Both the position numbers and the translations under genes were made by a program. From Cladorhizidae sp. MBARI D1340-BT2 (taxonomy: Eukaryota; Porifera; Demospongiae; Poecilosclerida; Cladorhizidae), in NCBI GenBank assembly GCA_028752905.1, contig JAQNBH010000013.1, positions 18,332,398-18,396,397 on the forward strand: a DNA stretch of 64,000 nt. Reading direction: 5' to 3'. Every line of letters starts with the position of its first letter. Within the stretch, counting starts at the first letter, position 1. The notes beneath the pieces were generated by a model. The model had not been told where the DNA came from. It saw nothing but the letters and a program-made list of their open reading frames with translations, and ran no database searches. Shown piece after piece: positions 1 to 11,659 of the stretch.

Positions 1-556
1 CACGTGGATAGGATATGTGCATATTAGCTAAAGAATCCTTCAAGTTTATCATTTATACCATACCACATATTTTAGAGCAATGTAGCTGCAATCTGAAAGT
101 TATCCTGTTGTATTGCCATCCAATGTTTGGAACCACACAAGAGTGAAATGATTTCTTTTCTCCCACTTCCAACACCTGTTTCAACATCTTACTCCCCCAA
201 AAGGAATACTTTGCTTTAGTGATATCAGTTCTGTATGGACTGGGACCTTTCCCACCTCCTTCTTTTTATCATTGTTTTCCAAATGGAGAGATAACGGATG
301 AATACAATAGAGTGCATAAACATTGCAATGCTACTCTATGTATGCATGGGTTCCTATCATTTGGCCAATCAACAAATGCAAGGGAAATCAAATGATCTAG
401 AGTCTAGACTCACAAATGACAGCATACGCAAATATGGTCCTATCTGGTAGATGTTACACACATGCATGAAGTCATATATGTATTAAAAAATCCAACTCAT
501 TGTGTGGGAGAAGAATTGCTTCTGTTTTTATGCAGTGCTAGCATATTCTTCACATA

Positions 557-565
557 TATATAAAG
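557..565 (+). promoter_or_regulatory. TATA box of gene A
   Basis: TATATAAAG lies about 170 bases upstream of the start codon of gene A, and the same box recurs at the matching place in gene B. Genes C and D have a closely similar TATATAAAAG. Transcription would be expected to begin about 25-30 bases downstream, giving a 5' leader of roughly 140 bases. The flanking 600 bases are almost identical to those upstream of gene B. Confidence 0.6.
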
Positions 566-733
566 AGGTTGAAGACAGTATCTAGATCAATCACTGAACT
601 TCATAATTCAGCAGAAGTCAGGGCTCTTAACTTCAAAGCACAAGACAAGAAGTTGCTATCCTGATTTATTTAAAACCGCTTCTGTTCTCTCCAAGCTTCC
701 ATTAAACTTCAACCATCATATTGGAGCAGCATT

Positions 734-3700
734 ATGTTACGGTTTAAGTTAGCCATTCCTCTGCTTCTGCTAGCAACAAGTTTACAGTTATCAAGGCAAA
801 GTGAATATACACAAGGTAAGTTTTCTCAATGCTGTTAGGTGTGGTTTTATTTCATGTGAATGGTATCTTTTAAATCAGCCAAAAGCTGTTTCCAAATATA
901 TCACAGGCTATTTATGAACAGCGTACTAATGAAAATTTTGTGGTCAATATTTTAGGAGTTTATGAAGGAGATATCATCCTTACTAATGAGGTCCGACGAA
1001 CGCTGGAAATACTATCCAATCCAAGCGACCCATTTTCACCACAGAATGCTGTAGTACGGGAAGAACAACTACATTGGCCAAATGGAATAGTTCCTTATGA
1101 GCTGGACAACAGATTGAACAGTAAGAACAAATATTTACTACAACGGTATCACAAAACTTTATTATTAACTTACGTTATCACTGTTATAAGTCCCGGCCTT
1201 GTCGTAGTATTCCAATTGTAGAGCAACTAGTATAGCCACGCAGTCGTTAATCGCTCGTACTGTGCTATAAAGCTGCTAGGTTGGTAAAGAAATTGCCTTC
1301 TGCGATCGCGGAATATCTGTGAAGGTTCAAGGATCTGAAGACGGATAGATTCACTTCGGCAGCTGTTGGAAGTAACTGTAAGTGACAGTGTTGAAGAAGG
1401 CACCTCCCTAGAGGAAAAATAGAACTGAACGAACTCCTCCTCGTTGCGTTCAGGAACTAGGTAAATGCAGCTAGCTCTAGTCATGTCAATGATTACAATG
1501 ACGTTAATAATCAACTTGAAATTTACTCTCTGCTGTTCCAAAGACCTGAATGACTAGTTGATTATGAGGTCATTGTAATTTCATTAAGTCAACTGAGAGT
1601 TATAGGGATATCTGGTGTTTATAAACAGACTATGAAATGCTGCTGGGTATAACACTTATACAGTTAAAAAATGCCATCTTATCTGCTGAAGCAAAGGGTG
1701 CTCATTGGTAAACAGATCAGAGGCAAAAGACTGTCTTTTTTGCAGCATACAAGCATTATACCCAAAGCACTTGTGTGGCTGTGTAGTTGCTATTCAAGTG
1801 AATGCGGTATCTTCTTATAGCTGTCTTTACAGAGATATTAACAGGGAAAACCCTGCAGTTTATAATGTTCCGAAATGTCGAGTCTAGAAATTCTTATGTT
1901 CCAACAATTCTACAATTGGGAGAGGCATGAATAATATTCAAAATTTAAATTCTATTTCACAAACAAACATCTATGATAAAGATATATATGGGTAGGATGT
2001 CATTATTTAAACATTAATGCTTTTGTTTTAATTCTAGGCCAAGCAAGGAGTGCCATTCAAGAAGCAATTCAAGAGTATGATACACATACATGTGTCAGGT
2101 TTATTCCATGGACTAACGAAGAAGACTATGTAAAAATTTACCCTGGTGGAGGGTAAGTAGCTACATAGTCTATATTGGAAAGTTCTTGTGTGCTGATATT
2201 TTTCATATAATTGATGATTACATAATAATCATTTTCTATCTAGATGCTCGTCGTACGTCGGTCGGATCTCAGGTCCTCAGTATATGTCCATTGGTTATGG
2301 GTGTGAATACAAGGGTATTGTCATGCACGAGATGTTCCATGCTCTCGGGCGCTGGCATGAACAGAGCAGACCAGACAGAGACCAGTTTGTTAGAATCCTA
2401 ACACAAAACATAATAAATGGTTAGTGCAACATGATGATGTTGTTGTTGTTGCTGTTTGTTACGCTTGCTTTATAGCAATTGTTTCTGCTTGTATTGGTTT
2501 GTAGATGTTGCTGCTATACATTGTTGACTTGATTGTCCTTGTCATCCTCATAGTTAATCACACTTTTATAGGCATATATTAATGAACTATTTTATCCGTA
2601 CCATTCTCTTATAATAGGAACTCAGTACAATTTTGATAAGACTGATCCAGCTTACGTGACTACTCAAGGAATCCCTTATGACATGCGATCCCTCATGCAC
2701 TACCGTTTTAATGCTTTCAGTCGTAATGGCCAGCCCACAATTCTACCTGTCGATCCAAATATCGAAGAAAGCAGACTTGGTCAGAGGGAAGGTTTTTCAG
2801 AGTCGGACATCCAACATGTGCTAAACCTATACTGTAACGGTGAGTGTAGAGGTCTACGCATACACTTTTATAATTATGGTGTTCTAAGGTAATTTACTTA
2901 TTAAGTCAAGTGATAAGGAGCCAATTACATGTTGGATGTGATAATCAGCTTTGTGGTTTGTGGTATTCACTCAGCTAAAGTAGAATGTTTGGAAGGAGAA
3001 CTGCTCACTCTCAAGATTATAGGGTCAATTGTATCAAAGCGTTCAGCGTTCAGTGATGTATATTAATAATAACCCACATACAGGATTGGATCACTCAGAA
3101 AATTAGTGTACATTATCTAAAGTAGAATGTTTGGAAGGAGAACTGCTCAACTCTCAAGATTACAGGGTCAATTGTATCCTTCATCCCTGCAATATGAACT
3201 ATGGAGGTATCACATGACTTCTTTTTATGTTAAAGCGTTCAGTGATGTATATTAATAATAACCCACATACAATAGTAACAAGGATTATGGAATCAAGGTG
3301 TCCTGCATAATGTTATCACAGCATAGGAACAGATGTGGCCATGCTTGCCACAACCAGTAAAAATGGGTGACAACAAAAAACCATGCGATTGACTAATGTT
3401 AGATATCAGTATTTTCGACAATTTTACTGCAGTTACAGCAGAATAACTTCTGTGAGAATAACTTCTGGTATCTTTACTCAACATTTGTGAGAAAAGATGA
3501 TCAGTATCGCTCATCACCACCAGGATTCCAGTCCAGTGATGGTCATTGAAACTACTGAATTAAGCTCTAATGTACCCGCAAAAAGTGCATGTGACAAGTT
3601 ATGTGGTTGACATGATGCCTTGTTCTATTACTTACTTTAAGCTCAGGTCAAAGTCGTATGCCACCCATATTGGTACACAATTCTAGCCTCATCAATGCAT

Positions 3701-5487
3701 TCTTTACTGCTATGCACCTGAATATTAACACTGAAATACTTTCTCCACTACATTTAGGTGGGGGATCAGGTGCAATCTGGTCGCAATGGTCATATTGGTC
3801 ACAATGCAGCCGAACCTGCAATGGTGGTGATAGGATAAGAACTAGAACCTGTTATCAAGGTACCAATTGTGCGGGCAGCAACACAGTTACACAACAGTGC
3901 AACACTGTCGCCTGTCCTGGTGAGCAGCAATAAATTCTTGTATTACCTCTACATGCAGATTTGGTTTTAAGCAAGGACTCTTTTAAAAATATCTTCTATA
4001 TTACTAGTGAAGCATTGCTAACCGTTGTTACTCATTGACAGTAAATTATGATGAATTATCTGTTAATGTCTTCTTGTAGTTCCTACTTCTTGGGCTAGCT
4101 GGAGTGCTTGGAGTGAATGTTCCAGCAGTTGTGGTGGAGGAAGACAGATTAGAAGCAGGGAATGTGAACATGGTAACATCTGTTCTGGGGGCGCAAAACA
4201 ATATAAATATTGCAAGAAACGATCTTGTCCACAACGTAAGCAGTTATCTAATAGGATAATCTAGCAAAATATCATTTTGTCTTTTGCTGTAGCTGCATAC
4301 ATAGTTGTAATGCACTATTTTTCTCTCCTATTAATTAACCAGTCCTCCAATAAATGGTAACTGGGGTCTGTACCTGTTATGAATTCTGCACTAAAATAAT
4401 TGGTAACTATTTCTTTTCTAAATAGGTCCTCTTTGGGCACACTGGGGTAGCTGGTCTTCATGCAGCACAACATGCCAAGGAGGGATCAAGCAACGGACAC
4501 GCATCTGTAGGAATGGAAACGAATGTCCGGGCGTAAATGTCAAAAGTGAAGATTGCAATACGGTGATCACTTGTGGAAGTAAGTCAAGTAAAGAGCAGGT
4601 TTTAAAATGTGGTGATTCCATCGACAAAGCTCAAATACTTAACTATTTAAGGAAAACCATCAGCAATGTTTTGCTGGTGACAACTGTATCTGATAATTCT
4701 CAATGCTTTCAATAACCCACCATAAAATATTGTCGTTAGATTATGTTTATATCAGAGCATTATCATGCAGCCAAACCGCCAAATGGACAGTGGAGTGCTT
4801 GGAGTAAATGTTCTGCTGAATGTGGTGGAGGGTCAAGGTACAGAGTACGTAATTGCGAAAAGAGATGTGAAACGGAACAACAATCTTGTAACACCCAGGA
4901 CTGCGTACCAGAACCTGAACTCAGAGGTACAATACCAAATCTCTGCCTTTTTTCAGTTGAATTGACTAATATAATTAAGTGCCCGTGTTATACAGCTTGA
5001 ATGATTATTTCATTTATTTAAAGGTTTGCGGTACCGTGGTTGTTGGTACTTGAATGCGGCAGCTCGTAAAATTGGCTCATTTGAAGGAACACCTCCATAT
5101 CTAAAGGATAAAGCAAATTCAAGAGTTAGACCAGTCAGCAAATGCGGTGCAACAGTCCAGAAGCAAGGCTATGAATTCTTTGGTGTGACAGAAGGATATT
5201 GTTTGTCGGGTTCCAATGATCTTACTGACTATCAGTACTATTCGTCTTCTCTATGTCGCAATGGAAAGGGAGCTTACACAAGAGATAATGGAGGATGGTT
5301 CGTGATGGATGTTTACCAGATTACGAATCAAGTAAGCTTCAGTGATTCGGCGTTCCAGGTGAATGATGCTAATTCCAACACTGATATGATGACTACTGGA
5401 ACTGGATCAGGCCATGCACTAACTTACAATCTTGTTTTACTTGTCTCAGCTGTTCTGGCTGTTGTGCTGGCCATAGCAGTAATGTGA
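734..5487 (+). CDS. Gene A: astacin metalloprotease with four TSP1 repeats and probable GPI anchor
   Basis: Secreted zinc metalloprotease, reconstructed from ten exons: 734-815, 956-1120, 2038-2152, 2244-2419, 2618-2839, 3758-3919, 4080-4235, 4426-4578, 4771-4926, 5024-5487. They join in frame to 616 residues with GT-AG borders; all introns are phase 1 except intron 3 (phase 2). Residues 1-22 are a signal peptide. The propeptide holds YEGDI (30-34), the astacin aspartate switch. The catalytic domain (about 66-253) has [19 protein letters not shown] (149-167) with zinc ligands H149, H153, H159 and catalytic E150, and the Met-turn SLMHY with Y208. Four TSP1 repeats follow (about 254-462), each on its own exon. 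The first three keep W-x-x-W and C-S-x-S/T-C sites for C-mannose and O-fucose. A Cys-containing module (463-580) and a hydrophobic tail ending at the stop complete it. The tail suggests a GPI anchor, though a simple membrane segment is possible. Natural substrates are unknown. Confidence 0.88.
1227..1541 (-). pseudogene. Inverted astacin exon-3-like fragment inside intron 2 of gene A
   Basis: An open frame of 104 codons runs against gene A inside its second intron. Its residues 25-41 (1419-1469) read [17 protein letters not shown], which lines up with [17 protein letters not shown] from exon 3 of gene A: Cys, Pro, Asn, Glu-Glu, Val and Tyr match in register. The rest of the frame shows no astacin features; no zinc motif follows. 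The same fragment sits in intron 2 of gene B with an 11-bp deletion. I read it as an old inverted copy of one exon and not a working gene. Chance similarity remains possible because the match is only 17 residues. Confidence 0.35.
1492..1579. repeat. Inverted repeat in intron 2 of gene A
   Basis: Two arms of about 24 bases (1492-1516 and 1556-1579) are imperfect reverse complements around a 40-base loop. The arm sequence with GGTCATTGTAAT resembles the end of the snap-back repeat at 5600-5790, so it may be another member of that family. Confidence 0.5.
2975..3275. repeat. Direct duplication of about 150 bp in intron 5 of gene A
   Basis: Two neighbouring copies share AAAGTAGAATGTTTGGAAGG, then a stretch with GGGTCAATTGTATC, then TCAGTGATGTATATTAATAA. 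The second copy has an extra segment before the last block. The same duplication is present in intron 5 of gene B (about 20440-20740), so it predates the A/B duplication. Confidence 0.65.
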
Positions 5488-5599
5488 TGTAATGCCATTA
5501 AGCTCATAAACGAGAAAAACATTGACATTTGCTGATCATTTTTAATGTGTTATAATTATGGTGCAAATATGTTAACAAAATGTTACCTTTAAAAGGGGA

Positions 5600-5790
5600 A
5601 TTGAAGTGTGCAACCAAAAAATTCTTGGATTATACAATGACCATCCCAATAATCTACACTCTTTTGATATTTCAACTATAATTATGCTCTAGCTTTGATC
5701 AGGGATAAAGCTAGAGCATCTATTCCAAACATTGAGAGAGTAAATATTTCTATATAGTCAATTATTGAGAAGGTCATTGTAAATTGAGAC
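5600..5790. repeat. Snap-back (palindromic) repeat downstream of gene A
   Basis: A perfect 13-bp inverted repeat (5684-5696 and 5707-5719, ATGCTCTAGCTTT) forms the tip. Outer arms continue the symmetry: ACAATGACC at about 5636 pairs with GGTCATTGT at about 5772. The arms carry AGTTGAAATGTCGA-like sequence in reverse, which recurs singly at about 6225, 10160, 23685, 27780, 31180 and 59460. This looks like a small non-coding mobile repeat (MITE-like). The copy after gene B (23100-23290) has lost one stem base. Confidence 0.55.
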
Positions 5791-8700
5791 ATTGAGAGTA
5801 AATTAATTTTGGTTATCTTAATTTTGGTTGATATATACCGTGCAATGCATGCACTTCAATTTGGCACAAAAAATTTGTTCGTGGCTGAAGTATCCAAGCT
5901 ACATGCAAAGAGTGCCAGATGCAGCTATACTTGAGGATTAAAACTTCATTGATAATGAAGAACTCGGGAATAGCTATATATCAGGGAAATTATGCGTAAG
6001 TAGCACTATCCTCTACTAATTTTTCTCCAAAGTATTAATAAATAAATGATGAAGGAATGGACATAAGATACACAGTTTAGAGTCAATTTTTAAGAACTCC
6101 CCAGCAAACTGTCCCTATGCTATCACCTGGTTAATTTATAGTGTGCCTAACTTCTAGACCCAGCTAAAAGAGGAAAAGGACATCCTTTAGCTTGGATATA
6201 GGGGTACAGGAGGTTAGTGCATATAGTTGAAATGTCGAGAGTAAAACTCAAATTGATTAATGAAAAGGTTATTCTAAAAATGAAAGATAATTCTTAAAAA
6301 TATGACCATAATGTTAAATTATTACCTAATAAGGTATAACAATAGTTAAGTGAACTGTGATAAATATACTTTACTAAAAAAGTTGAATATTAATTGCTTG
6401 ACTTATTAACAAGACTTGAAAACTAAGCTGTCTGATGCACAGTTCATCTTTGGGTGTTGTTGGGTAATTACCAAATACAAGGAAGTATCTCATTGTAAAG
6501 CAACATCCATGGCATTCAGATTCAGGTTTTAGCAGAGATTGACCACAGTTAACATCTAAGAAGTTGTGTCATAATAACCATTGGCTGACATGGGAAGGAA
6601 CGCAGTGGAGAATTTGCCTTCCTGTTCATGTTGTTATGAATATAAAACATTTTTCTCTTGTTTATTGAAGCAAGCGGGAGTTGGATATAAAACTTGGATT
6701 CATGGTGCATCTACTATGTATCTATATATATTTATGTACCTTTGTATTCAATAAACATTCACCCATAAATGAGTAGTACAGTTGGTTTTTGTATTCAAGG
6801 AATAGTCATTGTAGTGAGGAGACTAATTGAGAAAATAGCAGCAGGTTCAAAGCTAGAGGAAAGCAAACTGGCTGCACAGGAAAGTGAGAAGGGGCTTCAG
6901 GTTAGAAAGGATGCTGGACGTTCACTCTGACATGGTTACTCAATTCATCAACATGCTCTAGCTAAGGTTTGATTTCACCTTAAAACATTCTTACTTGCCT
7001 GAGGGTGACCAGATCATATTCTTTTATTGGTGACTGTACAGTCCATTGGATAGATAGATACATACACCATGCACAGTAAAATAACAAGTTTTCTATTATT
7101 TATCACTTATGGGTGGCTTCAATAATTAGATGTAGGGCAGGGACAATGGGTTAGCACAAACACCACTTTGATTTTCCTCTCAATGTTGATGCCATAAGTA
7201 GGCATGGCTGAGTGTATGTGATAACATTAGCTCTAGAATGTGTGGTATTATACAACAGAAATATCAATATAGCGGTATATTGAACACTGATGTCATAGCT
7301 GATTGTAGATATATCTGCATACATGTGTGTTTCACTTCCTAACAATAAAGGATATATCTGCATAAAGATCACAACTTAGAACAGATTACAAAAAAGCTTC
7401 GCAACTGCTTATGCCATGAAGCCCAAGTCCTTGTAACATAATATAACCTTATTCTACTATACAGAATAACAATGCAGGTGAGCAATAGAGTGGTAAGCAT
7501 CATTGTGAAATGGCAAGATTTACAGCGGCAAAATGACATTGTCTTCTGCAAAAAGGAAACAGCCAAAAAGTGAGTAGTTGTTATTATTATTATTATTATG
7601 AATTTACAATATGACAATACAGGATGAGGGTAAAAACCAAATACTTAATTAAATGTGTTTGTAGTGCCTTATTGAGAGACTTACACCAAAAATTGGTGTA
7701 GATGGACTAACAAGTTACAGGATATGGCTAGCTCTAGCTGGAGGTAACAAATGATTTCAGATTTAAAGTGGAAGTGCTCTGAAGGGAATCACTGCCTGCC
7801 GTACTAAAGCTTGAAGTCTGAGGTACAAGCCAGTTAAGAGCTAAAATAACTTCTACATTTATTTGGCTTAATGCTAGTCAGGTAGAAACAAAATGAGTTT
7901 GTTTTTCTTTCATTGTTACAGGGCTAGCTAGCACATCTACAGTGTTAACCTGAAAGCCATCAAGCTATGAAGAAGACACCCTTGACTCTCGCTGTCACTA
8001 CATGACATATTTGAAATCCAAGTCAAGGTATATATATATACACGAATGCATAGATTTAAATTTAGAGCCTAAAAAGTTAAACATGCATGTTATAAGCCTC
8101 TCAATTAGCACACAATAAACTGAAAAACACATCTGGCAAAACATAAAATACCATTAGTAAGCATACTGCACTGGGTATATTTGGAATAGAAATCAGGAGG
8201 ATACTATTTGAATATGGGCAAGGTATGGTATTTACAAAACTACAGCCATTTTTTACTATTATTTTACTATTATAAAGATCTAGAAGGACAATCGCAAATA
8301 TCATTTGGAAATATCTCCACTGAGCTGCATCTATCATTTATTAAACTGCATGATACAACTGCAGACCATTTGCAATACATGAAAATTGCAATGATATTGT
8401 TCAATAAGAGTTGTTTCAGTTGCTTTGGCCATTATTGCCCGTATTTGAGCAATGTCATCCTGCAGTGAAGATTTAGATTTTGCATATGCAATAACATAAA
8501 TAGAGGTCAATAATTGAATATTCCACACCTCCTACAGATAAATGCCTGAATACTGAGCACATGAGCTTTTCAGCCAGACAATTTTATGCCATGAATATTA
8601 TGATCAAAATTGCTGGTGAAGATCTGTTACTGTCGTATGGTTGATTTAACTTGTTTTGAACATGCAGTGACAGATCCACGGGGGTTCTGTAAGTACATGG

Positions 8701-9680
8701 AACCCTCTATTTTGGAGAGTCTAACATCGTCATATCCTTTCAGTTTTGTATTGTTTCTTTGCTTTGAAATATAATGACTTGTTTCTGTGCAACTTGTGCA
8801 AGCTTTTCCCCTAGCCATGGAGGCAAGCACACCACGCATGGTTTGCAAAGCCCTTTTCAAAATCCCATATCTGCCACTAACATGTATATAGAATATATTT
8901 GTAATGCAGGTTTTGTTAGGTGGCTAAATTAATATATAAACTACTAGTTCATTAAATCTTAATATTGCATTCCCAAAGTCACAACTTCAATAGCACTTTT
9001 TCATGAAAGAAGAATGTAGATTGACAGTTAGTTATAATGAGAGTTGTCCAATTAAAATCTGGACTGGAGTTCCTTGTCCAACAACCTACCTAATGACTTC
9101 ATAAATTATTTTGCATATGCAGGAAGAATTGTGTATTTAAGCAACATTTTTAAACTCCTAGTACCATTTGTATTACAACTTGTCAACCTTTGGATCAGTT
9201 CATTATCAAAGCCTTCCTCTTGCAAGTGAAACATAAGTGGGTAAGTCAAGGTGCAGTACTATCTAGGCCCTTCATGGAAATACATCTTACTCCAAAGAAT
9301 ATATATTTTACCACAGAGGCTCGACAAAACCAAAGAGATTTGAAAAATAGTCCACTTGAATAAAAGGTTCCAAAGTTCATAATTGTCTCTGTACAGGATA
9401 CCTTTCAACGTTCTGTTCAAATTTGGGACAGGTCATTAACATAGCCATTAATGATGGTTGACAGTCACTCCTACATAATTGTGGCACATCATGTTTGCAT
9501 GTGGCCAACAACTCTTCCAACTCATGTTTCCTGTTCGGGTTTGAACTGCTCAGAGAGTACATTGACTCCACAAGAGTGCAGCTGACTGTCAAGCTCAAAT
9601 AACTATCTTTTCCCATTAAACAATTGTTGCACAAGTTAATAACTAATGGAGCATTGAAGCTTTCTTCCATAGTATGGATC

Positions 9681-9780
9681 ATTCCATGCATGAGTGAATA
9701 CTATCCAATTCCATGCATGAGTGAATACTATCCCATTCCATACATGAGTGAATACTATCCAATTCCATGCATGAGTGAAT
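9681..9780. repeat. 27-bp minisatellite, 4 units
   Basis: Tandem copies of a 27-bp unit built on CATGAGTGAATACTATCCAA, with a variant reading CCCATTCCATAC. The unit is a multiple of three and lacks stops in several frames, which creates spurious repetitive open frames on both strands. The orthologous arrays at 27212-27400 and 30595-30786 have 7 units each, so the locus varies in length. Confidence 0.9.
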
Positions 9781-10139
9781 CAGAAGAAAAAATATGTCAA
9801 CTGTATTACAACAAATTTAAACTTATAACAACTTTATAGATATTCACAGATGCACGTACGTAACTGAACTTTTCCTCGTAAAGCCAAGGTTGTATTAGTA
9901 GAAGGATGACATAGTCACTCACTCATGCTCAGGAAAGGAAATACTCCCAGAGATAAAACTTAACAAAAAACCTCACCTCCGTAGTAAGCCTTGGCAGTGG
10001 CTAGAACTGGGCAATGGACATAGTAAGCACAGTATAGATAGATATTAGGAATATTTTATCAATGGTAGGCAATACAGGACTGTCAGGGGAGAAATAAAAA
10101 TGCAGATTAACAAGAGGAGATATGTATAATTATTATTGC

Positions 10140-10310
10140 AATGACTGATGAAGGCTACAGCATCTAGCTGAAATGTCGACAGACTAAATTTCAAATGTGA
10201 GTTCGTAAAGAGATTATAATTATGACAATAATAATAATAATGATGATGATGATGATGATAATATTAGTAATAATTATGATGATGATTATTATTATGGGAA
10301 ATTTATTATG
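10140..10310. repeat. Repeat end with GATGAT/TAATAA microsatellite
   Basis: The block begins with ACTGATGAAGGCTACAGCAT, continues through a GAAATGTCGAC box and AGAGATTATAATTATGACAA, and ends in a (GAT)n/(TAA)n microsatellite. The same arrangement recurs at 27765-27920, 31155-31310 and, weaker, 61075-61170. Box plus simple repeat suggests the end of a small mobile element. Confidence 0.55.
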
Positions 10311-11655
10311 GTTGTAAAAATACTTACCATTGTTATATAAATATTTACAAATGCATCTGCCAAAATACTCAAATCAAAATGCTGCAAAGATTTACAGACT
10401 TTGATACAGAAAAGAGTGTTGATTATGGTTGGATCATTAGATCCACTGCAACATATTAGAGCTGCTTGAGAATTTGATGGCAGCTGTCATCCTCAACATG
10501 ACATGCAATGCATTATTATAACAGAAGTTTGTGATTTTGCATGATAATATGGCACTCCCTTAAAAAAATTTTTTTTTTTTTAATCTTCAGGAGTCCAGCA
10601 CCACATTTCTGTTTGTAGTTATTGTAGTACTGCTGCTGCAACCAAAACAACTGACATAAAACTCCTCATTCAATGCTTGCTATGTATAACCTTCACCACT
10701 CCTTTTCAGCCACTCCCTTTTTGTGTGCCTCCCACCCATCTAACCCCACTCACCTCCCACCAAACTGAACCATACACACCCCACCACAACTTTTCATATA
10801 TTTTAACCTTAAATCCTTCGAATTTTGTGAATACCTGGCCACCAAATATCAAATCTATGCCTTATATATAAATGTCAAAAGGTAACAGGTATAGAAAGGT
10901 CATATACTAATAAAGTATGCCTAATTAAGTACCACTCATTTGCCTAATCATGATCTACTAGTAGCATATGGAGGAACCACAAATATTATGATGTCTCTAA
11001 TAGATCTTACGCACATGCAAGCAGCCATAATATATCTAGAGGATGGTGGGAGTATACTTATTGCCTTTTATGGTTATTGGACTATTGAAATTGAACTGAG
11101 AATAGTGGATAGTAAGTAAGGCCGACGGAAGTAATTGGTTTGATGGTGTTGGAGGATCTGGTGACCCCCGAGGATTTGGTGACCCCAAGGCTCCTAATCC
11201 AAATACTGAGCGATGGAGTACTATGATTCAGTGACTTCTTGAGGATTCTGTGACCCCTTCCCCCCTCCTCCACCACCACCATCCCAGGCGAATCTCTAAT
11301 GATGTCCACTTGCTACGTACTTCTTCCAGAGTTTAGCTTGGCCATAGCTGACATTATACAGAGGACAAACCGTAGATCATAGTTGACCCTCTGGAAACTG
11401 GCGACAAAATCTCTCTGGAGACTTGTGATAGCTTCTGGTTCCACCAGCTCTTGGTGTCTTTCCTTCAACTTACATTATTTTCTATATCAACTATCAACCC
11501 ATTACTATTCCAGGTTGCCATAATAAGTAAGAAAAAATTTGCAAGTTCACTGGAATGATACAATTTCCCATTCTAAACACACATTTTTCTGAACAAACTC
11601 AGTTGACAATGTAGACAACAACAATCATACTTGAATTATCTCACTTGACATTTCT
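10311..11655. other. Non-coding flank, no gene recognised
   Basis: No coding feature was found. Parts match other units: 10590-10870, with a C-rich stretch of CCACTCACCTCCCACC, matches 31820-32000 and 61560-61740; 10960-11140 matches 61930-62110. Compared with units 2 and 3, about 160 bp around 10630 are missing here. Confidence 0.55.
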
Positions 11656-11659
11656 GACT

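Larger units (their letters stand above)
5488..10130. other. Intergenic flank of unit 1, no gene recognised
   Basis: About 4.6 kb between gene A and the repeats near 10.1 kb. Only short open frames without recognisable domains are present. Most of it is repeated as 22949-27750 with a few percent substitutions and many small indels, and 6215-7870 recurs again at 59445-61060. An AATAAA at 6037-6042 could serve as a distant poly(A) signal for gene A; none closer was seen. Confidence 0.6.

Noticed and set aside
1..1. Unit 1 beginning exactly at a duplication boundary
   Set aside because: Position 1 is only the edge of the window; homology may continue to the left, so no boundary can be claimed.
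1705..1887. Small frame in intron 2 of gene A
   Set aside because: No domain, lies inside an intron with clear borders, and its copy in gene B shows no sign of coding constraint.
8101..8528. Overlapping small frames on both strands at 8.1-8.5 kb and their copies at 25.7 kb
   Set aside because: No domains, and frames are broken differently in the two units, as expected of non-coding flank.
9624..9839. Repetitive open frames (MSEYYPIPC repeats) at 9.6, 27.2 and 30.6 kb
   Set aside because: The 27-bp unit is open in several frames on both strands and its copy number varies; this is a minisatellite, not a gene.
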